From positions 1 to 51,434 of the forward strand of contig JAEYYW010000159.1 of NCBI GenBank assembly GCA_023428265.1: 51,434 nucleotides of DNA. Direction: 5' to 3'. Below the pieces are notes generated by a model. That model was not told the origin of the DNA and made no database searches. It saw only the letters and a list, made by a program, of their open reading frames with translations. The translations under genes and the position numbers were made by a program. The stretch comes from Bacillota bacterium (GTDB lineage Bacteria; Bacillota; Clostridia; Christensenellales; UMGS416). Positions 39,556-47,812 of this stretch are shown one piece after another. Every line of letters starts with the position of its first letter. Within the stretch, counting starts at the first letter, position 1.

Positions 39556-39609
39556 TGATTCCAATCATGGAATCATATTACCATATCTGCATTCCATTTC
39601 GAAGGAATG
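39556..39609. promoter_or_regulatory. Two ATTCC/GGAAT dyads upstream of the SCP-domain gene
   Basis: TGATTCC at 39556-39562 and GGAATCA at 39569-39575 are perfect inverted repeats with a 6-bp spacer. CATTCC at 39590-39595 and GGAATG at 39604-39609 form a second dyad with an 8-bp spacer. The repeated half-site suggests paired operator sites. Confidence 0.35.
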
Positions 39610-39674
39610 ACGTCATGCGTCAAGCAATTGGACATGCGCAGAAGCGTAACACTATCAAATGGAAGGAAGGAACT

Positions 39675-40517
39675 ATGAAAAAAAACAGGAAAATGATGCT
39701 CGTGACCTTTATGGCTACTACAGCCATTGCGATGTTGCTGATGTCAAAGGCATTGGCGGCACCTGCCGGGTTTGCGGGGAACACTTGCCCGACTCAGGAC
39801 CAGATGAACCAACTGAAAGGTTTGATTGGCAGCAAGCTGCCATCCGGAACGATAACGAACAGTGATCTGCAGAAGCTGCTTGAGCAGTATGGTGGTTCAA
39901 AGGCGTCCTGCTCGCTGAATGAGCTGATAAACTCCGCATTCTCGAAGCTGCCGGCAAAGCCCTGCACTCCCAAGGCCACAGCCACTCCTGCACCGACCAA
40001 GACCCCTGCTGCCACCGCCGCGCCGACCGCGACCCCGGCACCCACCGCTACGGCAGCCCCGTCTGCTACGAAGGCTCCTACAGCAACCGCGGCTCCCACG
40101 GCAACTCCCGCCCCGACCGCCACTGCAAACAGCGGCATGAGCGCTGCAGAGCAGAAGATGATCAATCTTGTCAATCAGGACAGGGCTGACAACGGTCTGA
40201 AGCCTCTGGTGTATGACGCGACGCTGCGCGTGCCGGCTCTGAAGCACAGCCAGGACATGTCTCAGAGCAACTATTTCTCACACACTTCTCCCAACTACGG
40301 CACTTTCTCCCAGCGGCTGAAGGCTTCCGGCGTGAAGTACAGCTCCGCCGGTGAAAACATCGCCATGTACAACTCCGTGGAAGCAGCCCAGGTCGGTTTC
40401 ATGAACTCCGCTGGCCACAGGGCGAACATCCTTGGCGACTACACCCGTGTCGGTATCGGCATCGTGTACAACCAGAACAAAGGCGTCTACTACATCACGC
40501 AGTGGTTCGCAAAGTAA
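39675..40517 (+). CDS. Secreted SCP/CAP-domain protein (YkwD-like)
   Basis: A 280-residue exported protein. A signal peptide ends near LLMSKALA-APAG. Residues 30-95 form a small Cys-containing domain (NTCPTQDQMNQLKGLIGSKLP...KASCSLNELI). A Thr/Ala/Pro linker (about 97-153) follows, then a CAP domain with AEQKMINLVNQDRADNGLKPL, LKHSQDMSQSNYFSHTSPN, AGENIAMYNS and GHRANILGDYTRVGIGI. The family is extracellular; YkwD-like members are linked to spores or cell wall in Bacillota, but enzymatic activity is not established. GGAAGGAAGGA precedes the ATG at 39675. Confidence 0.9.
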   Translation: MKKNRKMMLVTFMATTAIAMLLMSKALAAPAGFAGNTCPTQDQMNQLKGLIGSKLPSGTITNSDLQKLLEQYGGSKASCSLNELINSAFSKLPAKPCTPKATATPAPTKTPAATAAPTATPAPTATAAPSATKAPTATAAPTATPAPTATANSGMSAAEQKMINLVNQDRADNGLKPLVYDATLRVPALKHSQDMSQSNYFSHTSPNYGTFSQRLKASGVKYSSAGENIAMYNSVEAAQVGFMNSAGHRANILGDYTRVGIGIVYNQNKGVYYITQWFAK

Positions 40518-40600
40518 TCTGTATGTAGACTAAGCCTACCCGACGTCACTGAAATGGAATGTTGTCCGGCTGCACCTTCGAAAGCGGCCGGGCGGAAAGA

Positions 40601-40632
40601 GGGGAACGACAAATCTTGTCGTTCCCCCTTTT
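40601..40632. terminator. Strong terminator hairpin
   Basis: Perfect 12-bp stem GGGGAACGACAA at 40601-40612 with TTGTCGTTCCCC at 40616-40627, loop ATC, then CTTTTG. It ends the SCP-domain gene and may also serve the converging gene. Confidence 0.85.
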
Positions 40633-40738
40633 GTTGTTCGCCTGCGCTTGGCCTTGAGCATTGATTGACCCGGCATAAGAACAAGGAGCCGTTTCCGGCC
40701 CCCTGTCTGATAAGTAAGTACAGTTTTGGGCAATGCGC

Positions 40739-41422
40739 TCAGTCATCGTCCAGTTGCGGCGGAAAGATCGGCAAGGCGAAGAACTCGTCGCAGATGTTTT
40801 CCGCGAACTCTTCACAAGGAGGAATACGGCAGAAACCGTAAGCCGGAATCAGAAGGTCTACTTCCGCCACCACCTTCAGAATCACGGTTACGCACACTGT
40901 GATGACAAAGGTGTTGTCTCCCACCCAGGTGCCCTCCACACAGATGGCGCTCACGATGTCGTCCACGAAGAACGGGATGATTGAATCGTCGGGGACGAAC
41001 AGGATCACGTCTTTACGCACCGTCACTGTGGCTTTGCCGGTGAATTCTCGATTGTTGGAATCCAGGAACACCACCTCGATCGGGACCTCGACCGTAGCCC
41101 TCACCCTGGCGAAATGCTCCCTGTTGGGGATGGGGTCGATCCTGACGTCGTGCAGTGCACCCTTCACGTCAGTGCTGCGGCAGCTGACGAACTCAAACGG
41201 CGGCACGGGTGCCGGCGTTAGCGGGTGTATGCAATGAAGGGTAATGCGGACATCGTCGAGCTGCTCCTGCTGCAGGCACGCGTCATAGACTTTCTTGACC
41301 TGGACGCACACGCGTTCGATGCAGCGGAAATTGTTGTTGACGCCTGCCGCGTTGGTGCCTTCATTCTTGATGCGGCAAGGCATGTGCTCCTCGCCGGCGT
41401 TCTTGTAGGAATAAAAGGACAT
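40739..41422 (-). CDS. Clostridial conserved hypothetical protein with paired cysteines
   Basis: A 227-residue protein without signal peptide or membrane helix. The pattern FRCIERVCVQVKKVYDACLQQEQ at the N-terminus, a beta-rich middle (RVRATVEVPIEVVFLDSNN, TVTVRKDVILFVPDDSIIPF) and the end VVAEVDLLIPAYGFCRIPPCEEFAENICDEFF matches a family I know from many Clostridia, of unknown function. A spore or envelope role is only a guess. AGGAGG at about 41429 gives the start. Confidence 0.72.
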   Translation of the reverse strand: MSFYSYKNAGEEHMPCRIKNEGTNAAGVNNNFRCIERVCVQVKKVYDACLQQEQLDDVRITLHCIHPLTPAPVPPFEFVSCRSTDVKGALHDVRIDPIPNREHFARVRATVEVPIEVVFLDSNNREFTGKATVTVRKDVILFVPDDSIIPFFVDDIVSAICVEGTWVGDNTFVITVCVTVILKVVAEVDLLIPAYGFCRIPPCEEFAENICDEFFALPIFPPQLDDD

Positions 41423-41653
41423 GACAGAACCTCCTTTTCATAGCCTTGTCGGTGTTTCAATAGCATAGTATGAAGGGCTGCCACTGATTGTGAAGCCTGC
41501 AAAAATACTGTTGTTATGTATTTGGGCGGTGATGGCGTTGCCCCGATGCGGTCCGAGTGGGCCGATTCCCCTTGATATGGCGGGATATGTGCCATAACGA
41601 ACATGCCACAGTGCATAGTATGTAGCATTGCCAGATGAAGTGAGGGGATGGCT

Positions 41654-42985
41654 ATGGTCGGAAGCGGCTCGGCGACGGTGGTGGAGGTGGCCGGCCTGCG
41701 GCAGCTGGTCTCAATGGACAAGGGGCACAAGCTGGAGATCCGGCCGCCGGGAGGCATGGCGGTCGTGATTGAGAGCAGGCCGATCACCGAGTTTTCCGCC
41801 GCGGTGGATATGGAGGGAAGGCTCCATGTGGCCGCATGGCTGCTGAGCAGGCAGCTGATGTATTACACCTCCGCCGACGGCGCGGTGTTTACAAAAAGCA
41901 CGCTGTTTAAAAGTGACGGCAATTTGAGGCTGAAGGACTGCATGGTGTTTGCCGGTGAGGGTGTCACCGTGGCTTATGTGGCGGAGACGGAATATTCCGA
42001 CACCCTGATCTGCTACCGGTTTGAGGCGGGCGACTGGGAGGGGCGGCGCATTGTGGAAGTGGAGCAGCCCCAGCAAAGGCTTGCCGCCTGGCAGTTTGAC
42101 AGCTCACCGGGCGGCGCGGCCATCCTCTACAGTGTGAGGGAGCCGGGGCGCACGCTGGTGTTTTCCCGGCCGGTGTCCGGAGAAGGCCCTGCGGAGCCTG
42201 TTGCCACGATCAACGGTGGCTTGACCGATTTCTGTGCGCTGACGTCGGGCGGCGTGCGTCAGGCCTGCTGGCTGGCCGATGGCCTTCTGATGGTCAACGG
42301 CACGCGCCTGGGCGAAGAGCCATGGAGCAGGGAGTGGCCCTGCCTCAGGCTGGCGGAATCCGGGGTGCACTGCCTGTGGATGGCCGGCGGCAAGCTGTGC
42401 GGCGTGCAATTGGGCGCCCATCGCGCGGCGCTGAGGCCTGTGGCGCTGCGCGACCCGCTCCCCTGCATGCTGGCGCTGCCCGGCGAGCTTCGCAAGGCTG
42501 TGGTGGAGCGTGCCACATTGCGCGAGCCCATGCTCCAGCCGGAAGCGGAGGCGCGTTCGGTAAAAGCGCCGCAGCAATATCCATCCGGCAGAGAGTTGCA
42601 GGGGGGCTCGGGGGAGCTGACTTTGGCTGATATTGTGCGCAACCAGGCGATCTATCTCACGCGGATGCAGGAGAGTCTGAGCGCCATGGAGCGCAATGTG
42701 CTCCGGATGCAGGCGGAGATGAACCGGCTCACCAAAGAGGTCTCTGCTTTGGTGAGAGCCCGTGCGGAGCCCCCAAGGCCGGAGCCCGTGATGCGCGCCG
42801 CCGCATTCCGTGCCCCGGAGGCGGACACTACCGTGCCTGTGGAAGAGGATATGCGGCCGGTACTGCAGGAGGCAGCGGAGCAAGCGCCGCAGATCCCCGA
42901 TGAGCCTGTGCCGCTTTGTGCTGAAAAAGATGCCGCCAGGGCAGGGGAGGAAGAGGAGGAGGGTTCCACTTTCGGCGGGGCGTGA
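41654..42985 (+). CDS. Propeller-like protein with C-terminal coiled coil, function unknown
   Basis: A 443-residue protein. About residues 1-290 consist of repeated beta-strand blocks (e.g. EFSAAVDMEGRLHVAAWLLSRQLMYYTSADG, VTVAYVAETEYSDTLICYRFEAGDW, CALTSGGVRQACWLADGLLMV), which suggests a beta-propeller. Residues of about 325-370 (ADIVRNQAIYLTRMQESLSAMERNVLRMQAEMNRLTKEV) form a coiled coil, followed by an acidic Pro-rich tail. No signal peptide. The start at 41654 has better spacing from GAGG than the ATG at 41648. I know similar proteins only as hypothetical. Confidence 0.72.
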   Translation: MVGSGSATVVEVAGLRQLVSMDKGHKLEIRPPGGMAVVIESRPITEFSAAVDMEGRLHVAAWLLSRQLMYYTSADGAVFTKSTLFKSDGNLRLKDCMVFAGEGVTVAYVAETEYSDTLICYRFEAGDWEGRRIVEVEQPQQRLAAWQFDSSPGGAAILYSVREPGRTLVFSRPVSGEGPAEPVATINGGLTDFCALTSGGVRQACWLADGLLMVNGTRLGEEPWSREWPCLRLAESGVHCLWMAGGKLCGVQLGAHRAALRPVALRDPLPCMLALPGELRKAVVERATLREPMLQPEAEARSVKAPQQYPSGRELQGGSGELTLADIVRNQAIYLTRMQESLSAMERNVLRMQAEMNRLTKEVSALVRARAEPPRPEPVMRAAAFRAPEADTTVPVEEDMRPVLQEAAEQAPQIPDEPVPLCAEKDAARAGEEEEEGSTFGGA

Positions 42986-43000
42986 CGTGGCAGCCGGGGC

Positions 43001-43035
43001 AGTAGCCAGTAGTCAGTAGTCAGTAGTCAGTAGTC
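43001..43035. repeat. Heptanucleotide tandem repeat, five units
   Basis: AGTAGTC is repeated five times (first unit AGTAGCC) just after the stop codon of the preceding gene. It is non-coding and could vary in copy number. Confidence 0.85.
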
Positions 43036-43063
43036 CGGGGGATGCTCTTTGGGGTTCGTGGCA

Positions 43064-43094
43064 ACAAAAAAATGCCGGCTTGTCGCCGGCATTT
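43064..43094. terminator. Terminator between converging genes
   Basis: AAATGCCGGC at 43070-43079 with GCCGGCATTT at 43085-43094. On the minus strand a run of Ts follows, so it mainly serves the gene at 43105-43902. Confidence 0.8.
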
Positions 43095-43104
43095 CGTCAT
43101 CCAG

Positions 43105-43902
43105 TTAAATCTCAATGCATTGCGGGATGCCAAGCGGCACAAACACCGGCTCCAGCGGGATGCGGGCCTCCAGCTCCTGATAAAGCGCCTCGATCAGCAG
43201 GGCGGCTCTGCTCGCCCCTGTCAGGGCTGCGTCCATCATTTGCCGCAGATCCCGGTCGGCCAGAAAGGGGCGGTCGGTGTGCCTCGGCTTCTCCAGCCGC
43301 CTTGGCTTGTCCAAAAGCCCGGACATGCGCTTCATCGCCTTGAAGTCCTTCACATAACTCCTGAGTTTGAACTTCTTCTCAAACAGGCCATGAAACATGA
43401 AGTTGTAGTATTGAGCCAGACCAGTAAAGCCCATGAAGCCATTGATGCCTGTCCAGTGGTTGCTGGTTTTGTCAGGCCGGACGCCAAGCGCGTTGGACAG
43501 ATATGCATCGAAATCCAGCTCGATGCGCCGGTGCTTGAGCAAGCTGGAAGTGTGGCTGTCAATAAACGGGTGCACCATCTGGTCCACCGAGTGGTGGCAC
43601 AGGAAGCCGCACACATAAGCGAAGGTGCTGGCAAACTGCCATTGACCCGCGGGGCTGGACAGGTATTGGCTGCTGAGCTCCGCCAGCGTTTCCACCGGCT
43701 GGCTGTGCAGCATTTTCGCGTGGTATGTAACGCCCTTGCGTCCTTTTAAGAACTGCACAGGGCGGAAATACATCATATCGGCGCCCTGGCTGCCCAGGCG
43801 GTAGCTGGCTGCGTTGCTCTTGATCAGGTCGGCTGCCGCCGTGCCCTCCAGCTGTTCCAGTGTGAGGCCCGCGCAGATTCTGTGAGCCCAGAAATTCGGC
43901 AA
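43105..43902 (-). CDS. Zinc-dependent phospholipase C family protein
   Basis: A 265-residue protein related to zinc phospholipase C/S1-P1-like folds. Expected metal-ligand blocks are present: NFWAHRICAG, GSQGADMMYF, FLCHHSVDQMVHPFID. Enzyme activity of these clostridial relatives is not proven, and no signal peptide is visible. The start is TTG at 43902: GGAGG lies just upstream and family members begin MPxFWxHR. A TTG 21 nt earlier overlaps that ribosome binding site. It is monocistronic, with a promoter at 43947-43975. Confidence 0.8.
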   Translation of the reverse strand: MPNFWAHRICAGLTLEQLEGTAAADLIKSNAASYRLGSQGADMMYFRPVQFLKGRKGVTYHAKMLHSQPVETLAELSSQYLSSPAGQWQFASTFAYVCGFLCHHSVDQMVHPFIDSHTSSLLKHRRIELDFDAYLSNALGVRPDKTSNHWTGINGFMGFTGLAQYYNFMFHGLFEKKFKLRSYVKDFKAMKRMSGLLDKPRRLEKPRHTDRPFLADRDLRQMMDAALTGASRAALLIEALYQELEARIPLEPVFVPLGIPQCIEI

Positions 43903-43946
43903 TGTATCAAATCCTCCAAACAATCAGTATAAATGCATACGTACAT

Positions 43947-43975
43947 ATGTTATCCTTTCGGATGGCATCAGTAAA
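43947..43975 (-). promoter_or_regulatory. Possible promoter of the phospholipase-like gene
   Basis: On the minus strand TTTACT (43975-43970), 17-bp spacer, TAACAT (43952-43947). Confidence 0.45.
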
Positions 43976-44125
43976 CACGCAACATATGGTAAGTATAGCC
44001 GGATTTTGTGAAACCGCCACATTATTTTTGTGAATAATCCATTAACACGCGATCGCTGCTTATCGAAAAATTGTTATATTGCCATCTGGCATTTTATGAG
44101 CAGATTGATGGAGGTGTGCCTGCGC

Positions 44126-44162
44126 ATAAAAAAGGCCCCCGCGAAATCCACGGGAGCCTTTT
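44126..44162 (-). terminator. Intrinsic terminator of the ABC exporter gene
   Basis: AAAAGGC and CCCG on the left pair with CGGG and GCCTTTT on the right with one mismatch; six or more Ts follow on the minus strand. Confidence 0.8.
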
Positions 44163-44175
44163 GCACGGGTCTTGA

Positions 44176-46011
44176 TCAGGTTGCCGGTTCTTCCTCACAA
44201 TCCAGCATCGCGTCATATGCCGCGAACTGCGCCCGGCAGAGCCTGCCGTAAAGGCCGCCGTTGGCCAGAAGTTCCTCGTGGGTGCCGGCTTCTGCGATGG
44301 AGCCTTTTTCCAGCACGATGATCTTGTCCGCCCGCTTCACCGTGCTCAGGCGGTGGGCGATCACGACAATGGTGCGTGTGCCGGCCAGGTTGTGGATGGC
44401 TTGCTGGATGAGCGCTTCCGTTTCAGTGTCCACCGAGGCGGTGGCTTCGTCCAGCACCAGCACCGGTGAGTTTTTCAGCACCGCCCTGGCAATGGCGATG
44501 CGCTGCTTCTGCCCGCCGGAGAGCAGCAAGCCCCGCTCGCCCACCACGGTGTCGTAGCCGTCCGGCGCATCCTTGATGAAGTTGTGGGCGCAGGCAGCTT
44601 TCGCGGCTTCCTCAATCTGCTGCCGCGTGGCGCCGGGGCAGCCATAAGCGATGTTGTCGGCGATGGTGCCATTGAAAAGGAACACATCCTGCAGCACCAA
44701 GCTGATGTTTTCGCGCAGCGAATCCAGCGTGAGCTCCCTGAGGTCCTTGCCGTCCAGCCGCACGGAGCCCTTCGCCGGATCATAGAACCGGGGGATCAGG
44801 CTGATGACGGTGGTCTTGCCCACGCCGGTGGGGCCCACCAGCGCAATCATCTGCCCCGGCTCGGCAGTAAAGGATATGTCTTCCAGCACCGGCACGTCGT
44901 CGCGGTAGTGGAAGCTCACATGGTCAAACTCCAGCTTGCCCTTGCACTGCGTCAGCGGTTTTGCGCCGGGCTCGTTGGCGATGTCCGGCTCGGTGTCCAG
45001 CATCTCAAACACCCGCTCACCGCCTGCAAAGGACCGCTGGATATCTTCCATGACACGGGCCAGTGTGGAGATCGGGCCGTAAAACATGCCCAGATAGAGC
45101 AGGAATGCCACAATGTCGGCGGCGCTCACCAGATACTGCGTGGCCATGATGCCGCCGAACAGCACCACGATCACCGTGCCCAGCGCCGTCACAAACTCCA
45201 CCGTGGGGTGGAAAACGGCGCTCATTTTCAGCGCGCTCAAAATTGCATCGGCATAGCCGCGGCTGCGGCGGTTAATCTTTTCCTTTTCGTCCCGCTCTTT
45301 GTTGAAAGCCTGGATCTCCTTGATGCCGGAAAGGTTGTCCTGCAGGTCGGCGTTGAGGTCGGCAAGCGTCTGCTGCGCCTTGCGGAAGGCGCCCAGCACC
45401 TTCTTGGCAAACACCATCGTGGCCAGTAGCAGCAGCGGCACCGGGATAAACGTGAGCAGCGCCAGACGCCAGTTGAAGAACAGGAGGATTGTTGTGACGC
45501 CGGCCACTACCAGCACGTTGATCGAGATGTCGGGAATGGAGTGGGCGATCAGGTTTTCAAAGGTGGCCGTGTCGTTGATCACACCGCTCAGCAGCTGGCC
45601 TGTCTGCTTGTTGTGATAAAACCGCAGTGATAACTTCTGAAGGTGGTCATAAACCAGTGTGCGCATGTCTGCCACAAGGTTCCAGCTGGCTTTGTGAGAG
45701 AGGTAGCTGGACAGATAACTGAACAACACCCTCAGCAGGTAGCAGGCCAACAGCGTGCAGGCAATCAGCACCGCCGACTGCACCGTCATGTTCGGCCCAA
45801 TCGGTTCTGTTTGGAAAAGGCCGGCAATGCCGTTGTAAAGGCCCTGCAGCGTGAGCTTTTCCCCACCGGTCATGCCGGCGATGAAATCGCGCAGCAGAGC
45901 CGGGGTGAGCAGGTTGAGGCATGTCATCACCAGTGCGGATAACGCAGCGATGATCAAATACTTGCGATAAGGTTTTGCGTAGCGCAGCACACGGACAAGA
46001 AGTTTCATCAT
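44176..46011 (-). CDS. ABC exporter, fused permease and ATPase
   Basis: A 611-residue half-transporter of the MsbA/MdlB/LmrA type. Six membrane helices occupy about residues 15-320. The ATPase domain has Walker A GPTGVGKTT, Q-loop LVLQDVFLFNG, signature LSGGQKQRIAIARA, Walker B VLVLDEATASVD and H-loop IAHRLSTV, all intact. It should act as a homodimer or with a partner encoded elsewhere; drugs, lipids or peptides are possible substrates. GGAG lies just ahead of two consecutive ATGs at 46011 and 46008; the second has the better spacing. Confidence 0.92.
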   Translation of the reverse strand: MMKLLVRVLRYAKPYRKYLIIAALSALVMTCLNLLTPALLRDFIAGMTGGEKLTLQGLYNGIAGLFQTEPIGPNMTVQSAVLIACTLLACYLLRVLFSYLSSYLSHKASWNLVADMRTLVYDHLQKLSLRFYHNKQTGQLLSGVINDTATFENLIAHSIPDISINVLVVAGVTTILLFFNWRLALLTFIPVPLLLLATMVFAKKVLGAFRKAQQTLADLNADLQDNLSGIKEIQAFNKERDEKEKINRRSRGYADAILSALKMSAVFHPTVEFVTALGTVIVVLFGGIMATQYLVSAADIVAFLLYLGMFYGPISTLARVMEDIQRSFAGGERVFEMLDTEPDIANEPGAKPLTQCKGKLEFDHVSFHYRDDVPVLEDISFTAEPGQMIALVGPTGVGKTTVISLIPRFYDPAKGSVRLDGKDLRELTLDSLRENISLVLQDVFLFNGTIADNIAYGCPGATRQQIEEAAKAACAHNFIKDAPDGYDTVVGERGLLLSGGQKQRIAIARAVLKNSPVLVLDEATASVDTETEALIQQAIHNLAGTRTIVVIAHRLSTVKRADKIIVLEKGSIAEAGTHEELLANGGLYGRLCRAQFAAYDAMLDCEEEPAT

Positions 46012-46125
46012 GCAGCTCCAAATGATATAAATTGCACAGATAATCAGTTTACATCATTTTCTCCGCGATGGCAAACGCCGGGTATTCACATAGAACCGGT
46101 ATCTTCTGCAGAAAGTATATGATGA

Positions 46126-46154
46126 TTGCCAAGCGTTCCAGCCGGTGCTATAAT
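46126..46154 (+). promoter_or_regulatory. Sigma-A promoter of queT
   Basis: TTGCCA at 46126-46131, 17-bp spacer, perfect TATAAT at 46149-46154. Transcription starts about 30 nt before the riboswitch. Confidence 0.75.
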
Positions 46155-46192
46155 GCCCAAGTCATTGCAAAAAACCGATATTGTGCGATGAC

Positions 46193-46236
46193 GGACAGTT
46201 CGAAACCATCCTGTCCTAAAACAAAACTACGGAAGG
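46193..46236 (+). promoter_or_regulatory. Probable preQ1-I riboswitch
   Basis: Stem GGACAG at 46193-46198 with CTGTCC at 46211-46216 closes a 12-nt loop beginning TTC and containing ACC. The A-rich tail TAAAACAAAACTACGG at 46217-46232 follows directly. This arrangement (small hairpin, then A-rich tail with AAAACTA that folds back) is that of class I preQ1 riboswitches. The gene behind it is a queuosine precursor transporter, the typical target. A ribosome-binding-like GGAAGGA lies at the end of the tail. Confidence 0.6.
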
Positions 46237-46239
46237 AAC

Positions 46240-46256
46240 GGCGCAATCAGTGCGCC
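46240..46256 (+). other. Hairpin between the riboswitch and queT start
   Basis: GGCGCA at 46240-46245 pairs with TGCGCC at 46251-46256. It has no T-run, so control would be on translation; folding it brings GGAAGGA closer to the start codon. Confidence 0.45.
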
Positions 46257-46270
46257 TGCGGAAAACCGAC

Positions 46271-46768
46271 ATGAAATTCAACACTCGATTCCTTGTGCAA
46301 GCGGCGGTAATCGCCGCGCTCTACAGCGCGCTGGTAATCCTGGCAACCTTGACGCCCTGGGGGGCGATCAGCTTCGGCGGGTTGCAGTTCCGGTTCTCGG
46401 AGGCGCTCACGGTGCTGCCTTACTTCACGCCGGCAGCCATCCCCGGCCTGTTTGTGGGCTGCCTGATCAGCAACATCGCCGGCACGGTGGCCGGTGTGAG
46501 CCTGGGGTGGGCAGACATCGTGTTTGGCAGCCTGGCCACGCTGCTGGCGGCGGTTTGCTCCCGGCTGCTCCGGCGCAGCAAATGGCTTGTGCCGCTGCCG
46601 CCGGTTGTGATCAATGCCCTCGTGGTGGGCTTGATGCTGCATCTGATCATCGGCCTGCCGCTTGCCATGAGCATGCTGTCGGTGGCGGGCGGCCAGCTGG
46701 TGGTGTGCTATGCCCTGGGGATGCCATTATTGTTTGCACTGGAAAAAAGGCGGAAAATCTTTGATTAA
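46271..46768 (+). CDS. queT: QueT family queuosine precursor ECF transporter S component
   Basis: A 165-residue membrane protein with about five to six helices. The motif GAISFGGLQFRFSEALTVLPYFTPAAIPGLFVGCLISNI is the hallmark of QueT, an S component that takes up preQ0/preQ1-type precursors for tRNA queuosine. The start at 46271 fits the family N-terminus (MKFNTRFLVQAAVIAALY). A GTG at 46250 is a possible alternative. Regulation is probably by the riboswitch at 46193-46236. No other queuosine genes are in the window. Confidence 0.9.
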   Translation: MKFNTRFLVQAAVIAALYSALVILATLTPWGAISFGGLQFRFSEALTVLPYFTPAAIPGLFVGCLISNIAGTVAGVSLGWADIVFGSLATLLAAVCSRLLRRSKWLVPLPPVVINALVVGLMLHLIIGLPLAMSMLSVAGGQLVVCYALGMPLLFALEKRRKIFD

Positions 46769-46822
46769 GATATCCAAACAAGCAGACCTATTCATAAATT
46801 GTTTACACAAATACGATGTTTT

Positions 46823-46833
46823 TTTGCTAGAAT
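46823..46833 (+). promoter_or_regulatory. Possible extended -10 promoter of the ABC-2 operon
   Basis: TGC directly before TAGAAT (46828-46833) is an extended -10 element. TTTACA at 46802-46807 is 20 bp away, too far for a standard -35. Confidence 0.4.
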
Positions 46834-46864
46834 AGTGAAGTCATTAAGGAGGGAGTCTGGTGAA

Positions 46865-47809
46865 ATGATAAAAGTCGACAACATCACCAAGCGCTATGGC
46901 TCTAAATTCGCCGTGAAGAATGTGTCCTTCGAAGTGAAGGAAGGCGAAGTCGTGGGGTTCCTCGGCCGCAACGGTGCCGGCAAGTCCACCACGATGAACA
47001 TTATCACCGGTTATATTTCATCCAGCGAAGGCAGCGCCTCGGTGGACGGCCACGATATCCTGGCCGAGCCCCACGAGGTCAAAAAGCGCATTGGCTACCT
47101 GCCCGAACAGCCTCCTGTCTATATGGACATGACAGTGGACGAATACCTTCGGTTTTGCTGCCAGATCAAAGACGTGCCGGCCAAGCAGCGTTCGGCCCAC
47201 ATCGCCGATGTGTGCCACACGATGAAGGTTACCGACATGCGCAAGCGCCTGATCAAGAACCTCTCCAAGGGTTATAAGCAGCGCGTCGGCTTTGCGCAGG
47301 CTCTGATCGGCAACCCCAAGGTGCTGATTCTGGACGAGCCCACCGTGGGCCTTGACCCGCGCCAGATCATTGAGATCCGCAACCTGATCATCGCGCTGGG
47401 CAAGCAGCACACGGTGATTCTGAGCTCCCACATCCTCAAGGAAGTGGAAGATGTGTGCGAGCGCGTGATCATCATTGACAAGGGTGAGATTGTCGCGCAG
47501 GACACCATGGCAAACCTGGCCAACAAAGTGGGTGACATGTCGCGCCTGATGGTGCGCATCGCCGGCGCCGACAAGCACCTGACCAAGACCATCCGGGATC
47601 TGGACGGCGTAATGTTTGTTGAGGAAATTGGCACCAAGGAGCCCGATTCGCTGGACTTCCTTGTGGAAAGCCAGAAGAAATCAGACGTGCGCCGTGTGTT
47701 GTTTAACTCCATGGCCCGCGCCGGCAAGCCCATCATCATGATGCGCCCGATGGACGTCTCTCTGGAGGATATCTTCATGCAGCTGACGACCGTCGACAAG
47801 GAGGGTTAA
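46865..47809 (+). CDS. ABC transporter ATP-binding protein (GldA/CcmA type)
   Basis: A 314-residue ATPase. Walker A GRNGAGKST, signature LSKGYKQRVG, Walker B VLILDEPTVGLDP and H-loop SSHILKEV are intact; the C-terminal 90 residues form the extra domain found in ABC-2 drug/gliding-type ATPases. AAGGAGGG at 46846-46853 lies 11 nt from the ATG. It starts an operon with a permease, a GldG-like protein and a DUF4340 protein. Confidence 0.92.
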   Translation: MIKVDNITKRYGSKFAVKNVSFEVKEGEVVGFLGRNGAGKSTTMNIITGYISSSEGSASVDGHDILAEPHEVKKRIGYLPEQPPVYMDMTVDEYLRFCCQIKDVPAKQRSAHIADVCHTMKVTDMRKRLIKNLSKGYKQRVGFAQALIGNPKVLILDEPTVGLDPRQIIEIRNLIIALGKQHTVILSSHILKEVEDVCERVIIIDKGEIVAQDTMANLANKVGDMSRLMVRIAGADKHLTKTIRDLDGVMFVEEIGTKEPDSLDFLVESQKKSDVRRVLFNSMARAGKPIIMMRPMDVSLEDIFMQLTTVDKEG

Positions 47810-47812
47810 GAG

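Noticed and set aside
43903..44125. Hidden gene between the phospholipase-like and ABC exporter genes
   Set aside because: A 73-codon frame at 44030-44251 runs into the terminator and the exporter gene and resembles nothing; the gap holds only the possible minus-strand promoter.
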